In this document: piece by piece, positions 12,499 through 25,619 of the stretch
How positions within the stretch are numbered: the first letter of the stretch is position 1
Layout of the letters: each line of letters opens with the position of its first letter
Assembly: GCF_000226115.1 (NCBI RefSeq)
Contig: NC_016458.1
Span: forward strand, 8,289,501-8,353,500
Reading direction: 5' to 3'
Source of the DNA: Thermothielavioides terrestris NRRL 8126
Lineage: Eukaryota; Ascomycota; Sordariomycetes; Sordariales; Chaetomiaceae
Length of the DNA stretch: 64,000 bases
The notes under the pieces: generated by a model
What the model saw: the letters and a program-made list of their open reading frames with translations, nothing else
The model's database searches: none
What the model was told of the DNA's origin: nothing
Translations under genes and position numbers: made by a program

Positions 12499-13050
12499 GT
12501 GGGTTGGAGCAGTACTCCGTCTGGAACTCGCGAGAGACGCATAGCCTCTTCCTTCTCATATCCGTGCCAGTGGATGGGGTCCATGTATTGCTGCAGCGTA
12601 GTGACCGCCGTTTCCTCCGCACTTCCGCCCTCCCGCACGGTCGAGGGTTGTCCGTCCCGCGACCCCTTGCTTGGCGATAACAACGATACCGCCCCTCGCG
12701 AAATGGACGAAGGTACGCTTCGAGACCGCATCTACACCCGATACGTTGCTCACAATGGACTCTACTATCGAGACGGCGAGGATGTCCGCGAGCTGCTTCC
12801 CCGCTCGAGCGTGTCGACGTTCACGCGTGGCGACCTCGCCCCTCGAAACATCATTGTGGACAAAAACTGCCGCATCACGGCAGTGCTTGACTGTGAGTCT
12901 TCCAGTTGGTTCCCTGATTATTGGGAGTATGTGCAAATGATGAAGTGGTGCGGCTCATCGGAGCGTGGCTGGCAAAGGTGGATGACAAAGGCGAGGTTGA
13001 AGCCGTGGGACATCACAGAGATTCAGAAGGCGAGGCGGGTTATATTTTGA
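12499..13050 (+). pseudogene. 5'-truncated aminoglycoside phosphotransferase (APH)-family remnant
   Basis: The last 130 or so codons match the C-terminal lobe of fungal APH/choline-kinase-like proteins: RDPLL, LPRSSVSTFTRGDLAPRNI, a VLDCESSSWFPDYWEY stretch, and the terminal ARRVIF. The Brenner-type catalytic box normally reads HGD or HAD; here it is RGD, so the His is replaced although the Asp and downstream Asn remain. The metal-binding Asp of the LD-E motif is present. The N-terminal nucleotide-binding lobe is absent and the first 45 or so residues of the ORF show no similarity. I therefore call it a decayed gene fragment. A short functional derivative is less likely. Confidence 0.6.
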
Positions 13051-13953
13051 TAATGTCTCGGTGGCATCTGCAGCACCTGTTCATCTTTGATATAGGATTT
13101 GAGCGGCAACTTTCGGATACCATTTCTACTTTGGTTTTGTCGCAAATTCTGCGACCTTCAAATTTCATTCTCTGGTAGGCTCGGTTGTGCTGTAACTGTG
13201 GTCCAGGCCTCCAGATGCAACTCTACTGCCGCTACAAAATTCCCTAGTTTTTGCATGGACCGCTGAATGTATATATGGGCGGCGGTTATTCCGCTGCGAT
13301 GGGTAAGCAGATGCAAGTCTTCCGATACACTCATCGATCCGTTAACAGAATTCTTTTTGGCTTGGACTCCTCCCAAGGGACAAGGGAGCCATATGTGCTG
13401 TTGTAACTATAGAATGATCGATGAGCTACAGCAAACGGGATTACAAAAGGATAGATAGAAATTTCTGCTGACGGGACGATTAATGGGGTGATATTCCAGA
13501 AAACTCTCGCTTCACTTCTACCTTCAGCCTTCCCATAGGTTGATTCGAAACTATGAGAATGCAACAAGGAATCCCAAGGCTCCTTCTGCACCGTCTCAAG
13601 CAATGTCTAGACATACAACCCTGCTACCGTTGGTGATTGCTAGGCCAGACTTGTCTTATAAAGTTGCCTTTGGTCTCGGGCAGAGTCTTGTAGTGTGGGT
13701 TTCGGTATGGAGCGAACCTTTCTTCTATTGGCTTCTGCTCCCTTGGCATAGTCGATGTCGCAGAGTCGGATTGCTACGGGACAGGCTGAGCGAGGTCTTC
13801 TTCCGTGCAAGTACAGTTTATGGTGGAACTCCTCTTCGAGTCTCTCCCCTTCTCAAGAGTTGCAGTTATCTACATCGCATAGAACCCCGACGTCCCGCGG
13901 TATCCGTTGCCAGTCCCCGCGGCGGTTACGCGTCACGCCACCCCCTTTTCCGC
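13051..13953. other. Intergenic region
   Basis: No gene, repeat or RNA is recognised. ORFs in this stretch lack family resemblance and overlap on both strands. The part nearest 13954 is the 3' flank of the minus-strand glycoside hydrolase gene. Confidence 0.5.
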
Positions 13954-15525
13954 TCACTCTCTCGTCAACTCAAACGCCCACGCCGTCGAGTTATCCGTCT
14001 GCTGCACGGCCAGCGTCACCTCCCCACCGCTATACTGATGCCTCACGACCCCGAGATCCTGCGGCGCGCCCGCGACCGCGTACACGCTGCTCCCGCCACG
14101 GAAGGCCAGCGTCCGCACCGCGACGGTCCCCGCCGCCGGCTGCAGCCCGCCGACCGTGACATACCACGTCCCCGTGGCCACCCTGGCGCCCGCCAGCACC
14201 CGCACCACCCCTCCTCGATCACCCCCCTCAACCGTCGCGTACACATCAAACACGCGATCGCCCGACCCGGCCGTCGCCGCCCGCTGCCCCGTCATGTTGT
14301 GCGCGTAGTAGCGGTACACCCAGTACTCGGGCGCGGGCGCGTAGTCGGTGGCCGCGCAGGTCTGCGCGTCGCCGCCGCCCCGCGTCAGCAGGTTCGCGAA
14401 CAGGTCGTGCAGCATGCAGCCGCCCATCCAGTTGCCGCGCAGGCCGACGGCGTCGTAGCGCTCGAGGCGGGCGATCCACCAGGCCGCGCCGGCGGGCACC
14501 TGCTCGGCGGAGTTGGCGTACTCGTTGATGTTGACCTGCCGCGGTGGCGGCAGGCCGTGCTGGCTCAGCAGGGCCGCCAGGGAGGCGTTGGTGTACTGCA
14601 GGTCGTTGTCGGCGTCGGTGGTCCCGCCCTCGAGGTGGTACGCGTACTGGTCCGGGATGGTGTCGTTGCCGCGGATGGCGGAGAGCCAGGCGGTCCACCA
14701 GGTGTTGGTGGCGGTTGGCCGGTAGGCCAGCGTCGGTCCTGAGATGAGCATGCGGGCGAGGGCGGGGTCCTGGCGGATGCGCTTGTGCGTGCGCACGTAC
14801 AGGTCCAGCCACTGCTGCTGGGACCGCTGCCAGAAGATGCTGATGTCCGGCTCGTTCCAGATGTCGTAGACCAAGCCGCCCAGCATGTCGTTCGCTTTGA
14901 GGTCGCTGAACAGACGGTCCAGGAAGGCGTCGTAGTCGCGCCAGTCGTTGTTGTCGCCCCTGATCAAGTCAGAACGATTGAGTTCATATGCGGAGTGGCA
15001 GTCTCGGGTGCTCTACGTACGGCCAGTGCGTGGACGAGTTGGCATGGTCCGTTCCCCAGAGGTCATGCGGCAGGAGAATAAAGTTTCCGCCGTGCTTGCG
15101 CGCGGTCTGGTAGTTCTCCAACGTCGACTTGAGGCGCACATTGTACTCAGACAGTCCATAGATCCAGCCCCGGCCCGGGGCACCTGTTGTGTAGTCCCTT
15201 GGTCAGCGGCCGGAGCCGGGGGTGATTACGGGCCATGGTTTCCATTCCCCATTTGAATCATACCTATCTGAGCGCCTCCGGCGCGCCCGTAGTTGAAGCC
15301 AATGTCCGAGTAGAAGTGGTCGGGGATCTGGTCCGGCTTCTGGCCCATGGGGCTGTCGGGTAGGCCGTAGATGAAGCCAGAAGCCAAGTGCTTCGGGGCG
15401 CCGCGGAGGGTGCCCAGCTGCACAGTCGCCGTGTTGGATGATGTCTGCCTGGGCAGAAGCGGATTCGAGGCCACAATGTGCGCCGCGAGCAGCGTAGCGC
15501 CGAGGATCACCGGCTGTGTGTACAT
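13954..15525 (-). CDS. Secreted glycoside hydrolase, GH39-like (clan GH-A)
   Basis: There are three minus-strand exons: 15525-15264, 15183-15021 and 14959-13954. They join in frame to 476 residues through introns of 80 and 61 bp. The N-terminus (MYTQPVILGATLLAAHIVAS) is a signal peptide, so the enzyme is probably secreted. The acid/base motif IWNEPDISIFW places the catalytic Glu at residue 178, and VNINEYAN offers the nucleophile at Glu 288. The spacing and the WNEP..FW context resemble GH39 beta-xylosidase/arabinofuranosidase-like enzymes. The C-terminal 150 residues look like a beta-sandwich domain. The likely substrate is plant cell-wall or other extracellular glycan; the exact specificity is not predictable. 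A different clan GH-A family remains possible. Confidence 0.8.
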
Positions 15526-16431
15526 CTTGATTATTCCTTGGAATAAGAAGCTCGAGAGCCTGCCCTGTCTACCTGATAGATCTCCCTGTGCACATCAGAG
15601 AGTCAAGCCAGCCCAGGTAATCCATATTTATATTCCCTTTACTCCCCGGTCCTAGCATCGTGATCCTTCGTAATGCCCGAAGCACTTACATGAAGCTTCC
15701 AGTCGTGATCCCGGAGCGCTTGTCCCTCATTGGTGCGCCTGTTGGGTCGCGAGCATGACCGAATAGAGAAGCGCACCATTCCTGCACGGCGCCTTCGCTC
15801 GCTCTCGTGGTTGCAATGCATCCGATCACTTACCCGCTTGGTGGGATTCAGTACCTCCGTGCTAACTGGCTCCACCGAACCATCTCCGGTATTGATCGAC
15901 TTACACAATGCTTTTCGCCGAAGGTAGGTAGACAGCCCACGAGATAGATCCTCAGGGCGTTGGAGAAGCGAAGAGAGATCGGTAATTAGCCGGACCATGT
16001 CCAGTAGAATACCGTAGTGTCTCAAAAGTTCCCTAAGCCCATGAACAACCTCGAACGCCCCGAATCAAAGTCAACCGTATCAAGCCGACGTCCTGGAGGC
16101 GGTTACTAGTAGTTGTAGAGAGGTGTGCTCTACTCAGTCACCTGAAGATAGCAGGGGTAGGCCCGACAAGCCTTTCTGGATGTCTAGGCCTCCTTGAACC
16201 AAGAGCTTTGCTGGGCCGCACCCTCGATGTCCTCTGCGGCAGTGATTCATTACGAGGAGAGCGAGGATCAAGTAATCCGTAAATACAAGATACTTGACTG
16301 TGCCACGCCCCAGTAAGTGGTGAAGCGAAGCTTGAAAGGGCCGAGGCCGATGCGATCGCCACCCGTAGCCCACTGTAGCCGACGACCACCCGAGCTAGCT
16401 AGCTGGGAGAGAGGGGAGAAAAAAAAAAAAA
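15526..16431. other. Intergenic region between glycoside hydrolase and telomeric repeats
   Basis: The first part is the promoter side of the hydrolase gene. Two minus-strand ORFs (15639-16025 and 16134-16373) have no recognisable domain and are not supported as genes. The end carries a short AGCT repeat and a 12-base A run directly before the telomere-like repeats. Confidence 0.5.
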
Positions 16432-16469
16432 TAACCCTAACCGTTAACCCTAACCCTAACCACTAACCC
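16432..16469 (+). repeat. Interstitial telomere-like repeats (TAACCC)n
   Basis: Thirty-eight bases consist of canonical TAACCC units interleaved with slightly diverged ones (TAACCGT, TAACCAC). TTAGGG is the usual telomere repeat of filamentous ascomycetes. The block sits directly after a poly-A run and shortly before the AT-rich transposon block. Confidence 0.85.
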
Positions 16470-16789
16470 GGGTGTGGTCGCTCGCAGTGGTCGAACCGGC
16501 TCGCAGTGGTCGAACCGGCTCGCGGTGGTCGAACCCTCGATAGACGCCTACTACACCGCATTTTCGAGATACGTCAAGTAGCCGTTGATGATCCTACATC
16601 TCCTATAAGCCGACAACGAAGTGAGTACCCAGATATCACCATTCTACATCGATTCAGGATTAACACTGTGAGGAGACACAGCCAAAAGGGGGAAAGATGG
16701 AGAAAAGATCGGGGACATCTCCACCGCCAAGACACGGTATAGCTGTGGCATCCAATCGAAACAACGAAAACTCTGGAGGATTTGCCTAG
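16470..16789. other. Short tandem repeat and unique spacer before the second gypsy element
   Basis: At about 16478-16537 a 19-bp unit, GGTCGAACCGGCTCGCAGT, occurs about three times. The remaining 250 bases show no gene. The last five bases (16785-16789, CCTAG) are the target duplication of the second gypsy element. Confidence 0.7.
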
Positions 16790-17385
16790 TGTCAAGAGTG
16801 GGGGCTCCTAGAAGGAAGGGGGTATACGTTGAAGTGACGGAGTACAAGCAAGGTATACGCAGAGCACGCGCTACAAGGTAGCTACGAGGTAGGGGGGGGT
16901 GCAAGTAGTTGCATTGAACGCTAGCCTCTCTTACTACCTATAGGTTCTATCCCCCTTATCTCTCCTATCCTAGCCCTCGATCTTCCTCCGCATTGGCCAG
17001 CCTCTATTCCTAGGCTCGTAGATCCTTTTCTAGGCCATCCTATAGCGCCTATATAGCTCCCTAAGTACGCCTAATCCGCTCTATTGCCAATCTAATATCT
17101 TAGTTCCCTATACTTGCTTAGCCTAATGCTTTGCACTTCGCTTAGCTCTATACCCCTTCGATCGCTCCTCTAGGTAGCTCGTATAATCAGGGCTACTGAT
17201 ATATATCTTAGTAGCGTATATAGATGACCTATATAGTACCCTATAGTTGGCTAGGCTATACTAGGTACTAGATATAGGGCGAGGTAGTTGGGCTAAAGGT
17301 TGTACCAGGTGCCAAGGCACGTTCCAAGGGCTATACCAAGTACCGAGGTAGGTCCTACGGGTTAGGGTGGTTCTAGGGTATAATA
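16790..17385 (-). repeat. 3' LTR of gypsy copy A
   Basis: This 596-bp repeat begins TGTCAAGAGTGGGGGCTCC on the plus strand and ends at GGGTATAATA, which corresponds to the TGTTATGCCC start on the minus strand after RIP. It is directly flanked inside by the polypurine tract. Confidence 0.92.
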
Positions 17386-17402
17386 GGGCCCTCCTCCTTC
17401 AA
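17386..17402 (-). other. Polypurine tract of gypsy copy A
   Basis: The plus strand reads GGGCCCTCCTCCTT, the complement of the AAGGAGGAGGGCCC tract found before the 3' LTR of copy B. Its position immediately inside the 3' LTR fits the plus-strand primer. Confidence 0.7.
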
Positions 17403-18360
17403 GGTCCCTAACCCTAGGGACTACTATACTATAGCTTAAGGGGCATAGCGATCACGCTTTAGGTTATAGCCTTATATACTTAGTAGCGGACTATATAATG
17501 GTAGTTTAGGTAGTATATATATAGCTTACAATCTTGCTATATATATAGTTCTTATCGATTGTACTTCGGCCTATAGCCTAGCCTACTAATAGCAGATTAT
17601 ATAGTAGTAGTTTAGGTAGTATATACACGGCTTATAATCTTCCTATATATATAGCCTCTATTGATCCAACTGCTCCTCTATATATATAATCTAAGGTAGC
17701 CTAGATAGAAGTAGCCTATTTAGATCTAGGGCTACCTATTTAGGGCCTATTTAGGCCCAAAATAGGAAAGCAATAATAGAGCTAAATAGAACTGAATAGA
17801 AGGTATATATATTTAGGGTAATAGCAAAAAGAAAAAGGGGTAAAGAGTATATACTATATACGTCTTAAATACCTTCGCTATATATATAGGAAAGGGGAAT
17901 TGAAACTTCTACTAGAACATTACAATATAAAAAACATAGAATTTTAAGCCTTCTAAGCTTAGACTACCTTACTAAATATATCTTCTAGGCTTATAGCTCC
18001 TAGCCTTCCTTTCCTCCTTTCTTCCTTTGTACTATCTTTATAAATGCCTAGCCTACCTAAGTGCCTAGCCTACTATAACGACAATACGATACTAGCCTAC
18101 AATTATAATCGTATATATGCCCTTTACTTCCTTTTAACGCTCCCTTTAATCGTATATATATAGCTAACTTCTTCGCTTTATAGATAATTCGTTTTTTTAA
18201 TGTTCCCGCCCTTGCCTCTCCTCGATAGGTCGCTCTACAATAGTTTAGTCGATTAGTAGGATAGCTCTCGATCGATAGGATAGCTCTAGCGATTCTAGTA
18301 TATAAAGGCTATATAGCTAGCGAACTCGCTATATAGTCGGCGAGAAGAATATAATAGTAC

Positions 18361-19640
18361 ACTAACAATATAGTAGATTCAAATAACTTATTTATTTCTA
18401 GCTACGCCTTATAAATAACCTTCAACGCTAAGATATTGATAGATAGTGTAAGGTGGACACTACTAATATACTAGGTAGAAGCAATTATATTAAAGTTGTT
18501 CTCAAGCCTAGGCTTCTAGCCTATCAATATAGCGTCTAAAGAGCGCTCTTCTAGCAAGGCAGAGTCGCCTACCAACGACACGCCTATAGCTCCCGCGGAG
18601 TATACGTCTAACGTAGCGGCTACGCCCACTAGCGACGACGAGAAGAAGGAGAAGAAGGAGGAGGATAAAGACAAAGAGATAGAGTCGAAGCCCCTAACCC
18701 TATATAAAGGCGGCTTCAGCTATAAGAGAAGAGCGATATATAGAAAGGGTGTAGATAGAGAGCAATGTAATCGCTAATAGTATAGTAGTCTAATGACCTT
18801 AACTCAACGTTTAAAAAGAGGATTTCTATAGGCGCTACCTATATTATTCTATAAATATAGAGAGTATAATCGAAGTATATCGGAGGCGTAGGCTATATAT
18901 ATACTAACAATGATAGCTACTACTATTATATAGCTAAGTTTTTCAATAGTAGTAGTACCCCTATCTACTACTATTAAGCTAATATATATCTATATATAGG
19001 TTATATATCTATTATATCTAATATACTTATAGGTTCTAGTTTATACTACGTTGAGTATATATAGAATAACTATATTTATCTAGCTATAAGTTGCCCTCCT
19101 TTTTCAAAGGCGTTGACCTTAGCGCCTTAAAGCCGAAACCTACATTTTCATTATATATACGTTATACTATTGCTAATTCCTTTGAAAAAATAAAGATTTA
19201 TTCTACTGCCTTCGCTATAGTTTATAGCTTTATTAAAGCCCTCGATAAAAGGGACTACCCTACTATCGACGAAAAGGTAAGTTTTAAATATCTTCTCTAC
19301 GTATATAGTGTATATACTAAGTATATTCTAGCTAGCTATACTTGTCTAGGGCGTTGTCGACGCGTTTACAATAGCCTACGAGGCTATTAGCAGTGCCCTA
19401 GTCGCTTCTACCGCCTACTTTAAGAACTTCTTAGAGTAGTAGAGGGAGGTATAGAAGGTAGAAGGTATACTAAAGAGGTGCCTCCGGCACTTCATTAGCG
19501 CGCCTACGCTGCTCCTACCTCCTTCCCCTCCTCCTAGCACTACGCTAGAGGAGGTAGTAGAGAGGCTAGCCAAGCTAGAGGAGTAGCAAAAGTATATAAA
19601 GGGGGTAGTAGTAAGTCTATAAGTCTATTATATCTATAAA
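18361..19640 (+). pseudogene. Antisense reading frame inside gypsy copy A
   Basis: Block A (18361-18777) runs opposite to gag-pol. It encodes a protein with a WVEAII-like helix, an acidic Lys/Glu segment (DDEKKEKKEEDKDKE) and then TLYKGGFSYKRR. It is interrupted only by TAG/TAA codons of the kind RIP makes from CAG, CAA or TGG. Block B (19091-19390) is in another frame, contains FFKGVDLSALKPKPTFSLYI, and may be a second exon or lie beyond a frameshift. Copy B carries the same two blocks. No known family was recognised. Confidence 0.5.
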
Positions 19641-22600
19641 GTGTATATATAGCTAACAATTAAAGAATAAAATTTTAGTAGTAGTAAAGAGCTAGGGTCC
19701 GCCGCTAGAGGAGAGTAAAGAGAGGGAGGGGGGTAGCAAAGAGGGCGCTAATAACGTATAAATAGATAAGTTTATAATAGAGTCGATCTAAGGCTTAGAG
19801 AAGGACTTAACAATATAGAGGGTAGCTATTAGGTAGATAGATAGTTCTTACGTTGTTTTTTCTTTTTTCCTTTTCTTTTCTTTTTTCCTTAATTGAAGTA
19901 CTATTTAGCGCCCTCGTTATATTCCTATCGCTTATCGCCTACGCCTATACTCATCTTAAATATATACTTTGTAAGTATATAGTAAAAGCCTATTATCAAT
20001 ATACTTATATAGCTCCTAGGTATTCTCCTCTAGTAGGTAGTTCTTCTACTTGATAAGGAAATACCTATTGAGAGGTAGCCCTATATAATTAAGAATAGCT
20101 TCGACCTCCTAATACTACTCTTATACAACGACCTATATATAGTCGCGGTATACGAGCGCTTCCTATAGGTTGCCGTTGAATAGCTCGAGTATTGCAATAG
20201 AGAAAACTAGATAGAACTTAAACATAGGTGAGAGATCTAAGTAGTACACTATCTTCTTATTGCCTATATTAGCGATAATTTTAAATGGCCTAAGATACTT
20301 ATCTATGAATTTACTACTTAGACGCCGCTAGCGAATATACCTTAAATCGACCTAAACCTATTGGCCAACTCTAAAGGTTATAGGTATATACTTACAGTTG
20401 TACTACTTCGTATAACCTTTGTTAGCTTGTACTAAGGCCTTGTAGATTCTTTCCCAATCCTTAGCAAGCCTATAGGCACGCTCCTCTATAGTAGAAACGT
20501 TGCTTAAGCTATTTACAAGCGGGTCTACCAAATCATATAAGTAGTAGCTATAAAGGAGGTATACTAGAGTTGCCTTTATAGCTAAATACACTAAGGTATT
20601 GTAAGTATATTTGGCTAAAGCCAACTTCTATACCTAGTTATACTGCTCCTATATATAGTAAATATATAGATAATGCTCCAACGCCTAATTCTACCTCTCT
20701 ATTTGACTATTAGTCTAAGGATAGTATATAGTGCTTAGCTTTTATATAATATCTAAGAGGTCGCAAAGTACACGCTAAAACCCGCTTATAAATAAGCTTC
20801 TATAGTCGGAAACAATGGTCTATAGTAGGCTAAAGGGTCGATAGACGTAATTAAAGAAGAGGTAGGCAAAGGCGCTAGCCTAGAGCTGCTTATACGTTAT
20901 AATATAGAGGATATACTTAGTAAACTTGTCGACGATAATGAGGACAACGTTGTAGGGCTTATATATATAGGGGTCGATAGAGGTAGGCAAGCTAATAACG
21001 AAATCGACAGTAATATCCTACTATAAGCGCTTAGGAACCGGTAGCGCTACGAGCTTACTGTAAAGGCAGTAGGTTCTCGCTTTTGTATAGCTATATATAA
21101 CGTATTCTACTATATATTGATCGATCTCCCTATATATATCTAGCTAGTAGTAGTAGCGTATTAGGCGCTTATAAGTCTTCCTAATACTACTATAGCTACT
21201 TATTATAGCGTTGTAGTAGCGCGCTAAAAGCGTATACTATAGAGCTATAGGTATATAGATCTAGCTACTATAATGTAGGATACTATCATCGCTATACTTC
21301 TATTGCCTATATATATAAGCTATCTTCTAAACGCCCTTAGTCACCTAGGGATCAACTTCTTATACCTAGATTAGTTGCTATTCAAAAGGCTAGCCTTTAT
21401 CCTCTACTAGCTTCCTAGTAGCAACAACGATATATAGGCGGTAATCAGGTGTATATACGCTACTAGCTAGACTACTACGGGCCATCTAGTCTAAGAGGGG
21501 TCGCCGCCTAGGCCCTAGGTAGCTAGATTCCCTTATATATATTTCTTAGGCCTTTAGGGAGCTACGCTCTAGTGGCGGTTTACTAGGTCTATCTAGGCTA
21601 TAGGTAACACTTCTATCTATACTGTGGTTGACTAGTGGAAAAGCGTTATCTAGGCGGGGCTTCTATACCGCCGCCTCTCCCTTGTCCCTAGCTATAGGTT
21701 CATAGTGACGTTTACCGCTACCTATACGCTATAGGACCTCCCAATTGCCTTACTTAAGGCGTATATTAGGTGTAACACTCTTATTAAACTCCTACTTATA
21801 TAGCTTATATATATCCTCTAACTCTCTAAGGCCTATACTAGGTCTTGGCTATATAGCTAGAGTAATAGCCCTAACTGTAGAGCGGTACCTTAGTATATAG
21901 TCCTTTCCTATAGCAATATACTTCTCTAAGAGTCGTAGTAGTAGGTTCTTAACGCCCTTGTCGCTAGGGCCTTCTACTAGGTCTAGTCTTCGAGAGAGTT
22001 TATCAACAAGGTTCTATAGGCTAAGGCGATACTTAATGACAAAGTCAAATTCTATAAGCTTATCGCTCTAATATAGCTACTATATAGAGAGCTACTTCTT
22101 CGTCTTTATATATTTAAGGTTTAAGTAGTCAGTAAGAGCGATAATAGTAGTCTATAAGTATAGGAGGTAATACTACTAGGTCTAAAAGACGTTGACAAAT
22201 GTAAATAGCTCCTTATCACTAATGCTATAGCACATTTCCTTAGGGCTAAGCTTATAAGAGTAGAATGTAATAGGGTGCTATTGGCCTTCAAATAGTTAGG
22301 AGAGGACTATACCAATAGCGAACTTCGAAATATTTATCTCTATATAGGTTAGAAAGCTAGAGTCGAAATAGTATAGGATAGGCGTTTCCTAGAATCTACG
22401 CTATAGCTCGTAGAATATATCGATCGTATCCTAGGTCATCTCGAAGATACGATTGCCTTAGAGTAGGTTAATCAAGGGGGTATAGATCTTCAAGTAGTTA
22501 TAGATAAACCTATAGTAAAAGCTAATGAACCTAAGGAATATCTAGATATTGTAAGCACTATAAGGTAGTGGCTACTACGCAATAGCTTCAACGTACAATA

Positions 22601-25600
22601 GTTCTATCTTAATGCCCTCTAAGGTAACAATGAACCTAAGGAATTCGACTTTATATATATAGAACTAGTACTTAGGGAAGTTAATATAGAGGTCGGCTTT
22701 TTATAACCGTTCTAAAACTTTGTATATATACCGCTTATACTTAGCTTCGTTGTTACTAAAGATCAATATATCATCTAAATATACGATATAAGTAACGTCA
22801 ATAAGGCTAGGGAGGGTATAGTTGATATAAGTCTAGAAGGTTGTAGGTACGTTAGCTAGGCCTATTAGCATTATAATAAACTCGAAGTAGCTATATTATA
22901 TACGAAAGGTGGTCTTCTACTCGTTGCCCTCGTATAGCTAGATCCGATAGTATATATCCTTTAAATCGAGCTTAGTATAGATCTTTGTAGAAGATAGGCG
23001 ATTAAGGATCTTGTCGATTAGAGGAATAGGAGTATAGTTCTTATAAATAATGTGATTGAATATATAATAGTCGACAACGAAGTATAATTCGCCTCCCTTC
23101 TTTAGAACGAATAAAATAGGTGTGTCTATAGAATTAGTAGAAGGTCGGATCTACTACTTCTCTAGAGCCTCTATAAGCTACTTATATAGAGTTTCTAATT
23201 CCTTTTCGCTAAGAGGGTAGATCGGCCCCTATAGCGTAGTCGTACCGTCTTCGAGATCGATATAGTGTTCGAGCGTAGTATAGCGAGGTAGAGGAGGTCG
23301 ATCTATAGTAGAGAAGAGGTCTTAGTAGGCCTTATACACTTCTAGGAGCTTAGGAGTAGTAGGTTGTAAGCCAACGGTAGGCAAGTCTTCTTTAGCTAGG
23401 TTATCTAGGTTAGCTAAGTTAGGCGATTTAGCTAGGTCGGTGACTAGTATAAGTATAGCAATAAAGAAAGTATTATTGCTCTAATCCTACTTAGGCTTAA
23501 CTTATAAGCCAAGGTAGTACTTTGAGTTTAGGTAAGTCCAAGTCTTCTTATAGTAGTTGAAGAATAGCTTAGCTATCTCTATCTAAGTTTAGCCTAAAAG
23601 GATTATAAATAGCTCGATATCTATAACTACAAAGTATAGTAGGTAGGTCTAGGAGTATCTAAGGTAGTCGGTAATACGAATATATAAGGAGTATATACTA
23701 TACGTTAAAATAAATATATTGCTAATAGTAGTAAATCTAAGGCACTAAATAAACTTAGTTAACTATAAGTACTTAGCTAAAAAGCTATAACTAATTATAT
23801 TGTAATCCAACCTAGTATCTAGCATTGCTACTATAGACTTCTAATTTTTATCTAAGTGTACAAAGACAATGCTCTCGATCTAAGACGACCTAGGCCCCCT
23901 AAGTTCCTAAGTGGCGTTAGCGCTATAGTCGTGCCTAAGTAGAGTAAAGTTTAGGTTATTCTAGGCGTTTAGGTTTAAAGGCTCTAGGCAACGAATAGCG
24001 GTATAGCCTATATACCTACAACGACAGTAGATAGCTTTAGAGTAGAATATAGAGATATAGCCAACTTCGTTATAAGTATAGTAAACTAGGTGCGACTTAG
24101 GCGTAGTGGCGAGTACTATAGTAGCATCTAGGGCTAGTTACTAGGGTATAGGCTATATAGAAGGGAGCTAGGTGGATATAGCTATAGGCGGAATAGGCTA
24201 AATAGGCGAGGTAGAAGGTGGGGTAGGCTAGGTAGAAGGGCGGTTCTTAGGGCAGTTGGTATAGCGATAGCCCTCTCTACTATAGGTAAAGTATTGAATA
24301 GGGCGCTAGAAGGGTGTAGGCAGGACGTTAATAGAGCGTAGTAGCTATAGAGCTATAGGGGCGTTGTTTAATGAGCGAGGGCGATAGCAAGAGGTGCTAG
24401 CAATACGTTGACTATATTCGATATAGTAGGCGAAGCTTATAAGCTACTAGAATATAGTAGGTAATTAAGGGGAATAGTTGAAGATAAAGCTGATCTTTAG
24501 ATAGAACTTTAGTAGAAGGGTAACTATATAGGTAGGTTTATCCTACTTCGAAGGTATATTAGCGATTATACTAGTAAACTGTTCAATAAACTCTAGGATA
24601 GTCTCGTCTTTATACTATACAAAGCGCTTAAGCTCTATAGCTATACTAAAGGCGTATAAATTAGGATTAGATAGTTCGTTTTAAAGGAATATAATGAACT
24701 TGCCCTAGGTAATAGCTAAGAAATAGAAGTTAAGATTAGCCTTCTATTCCTAGATATACTTTACCTAAGCGTTCTTAGGTAGGCCTTAGAGGCAGCTTAC
24801 TATATATATAACGTAGTCGCTACTATTGAGCAAATAGCCTATAAGCTAGAAGTTAGTACAGTAGTTGTATAGGAAGGCCTAGAGCGAAGTAGTATCCTTG
24901 CCACTATATATAGGGTAGTTTAAGCCAGTAGTACGCTAGAGGAGAGCTCCTATAGCGCTAGGAAGGATTAGCAAAGGCACAATAGAAGTACTAAGCTTAG
25001 GATTAGTAGTAGGTAAAGCGGTATCGATAGCGATAGGCGTAGCTATAGGTGTAGCTATAGGTATAGGCGTAGGCGTAGCGGCTATAGGCGTAGCCTTAGG
25101 TATAGCAATAGGCGTAGGAGCAGGTACAAGAGTAGGTATAGGCATAGACGTAGTAATAGATATAGCTAGTATAATAGTATTAGTGGCCTAGGCGGTAAGA
25201 GGGTTGGAATTCGAAGAGGTAGTACCCTTAGCAATATATATAAACTAGGTATTCTAGCGTAGAAGCTATATATACTAAGCTTATAGTTGGAGGATAGCTT
25301 GACGATAGTACTTAAAAGCGATTTTAGCGCTTAGACGACGCTCCTCCTTAGTAAGATTATACTCCTAGGTAGAAAGCAGAGGGTCGATAGGCGCTATATA
25401 GGAGCTATTTAGATCAATCTAGGTATACTAGGAGCTCTCGCCTATAGTAGCGTTAGGCGTAGGCGGTATAGAGAGGGTATATAAAGAGGTTAGATCAGTA
25501 GAAAGTGCCTAAGATTATAAGGGCGTAGAGCTCTACTTAAATGTAGTATAGGCGTAGGTCTAGGCTATAGCTTATCTCCATTGGTTCAACTCCCTAAGGT

Positions 25601-25619
25601 AGGATAAGAGCGTTCAACT

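Noticed and set aside
15639..16025. 128-codon minus-strand ORF
   Set aside because: No family resemblance, no conserved motif and no supporting neighbours.
24936..25145. Independent proline-rich protein gene
   Set aside because: It is the gag low-complexity segment of gypsy copy A, with a direct counterpart at 27926-28141 in copy B.
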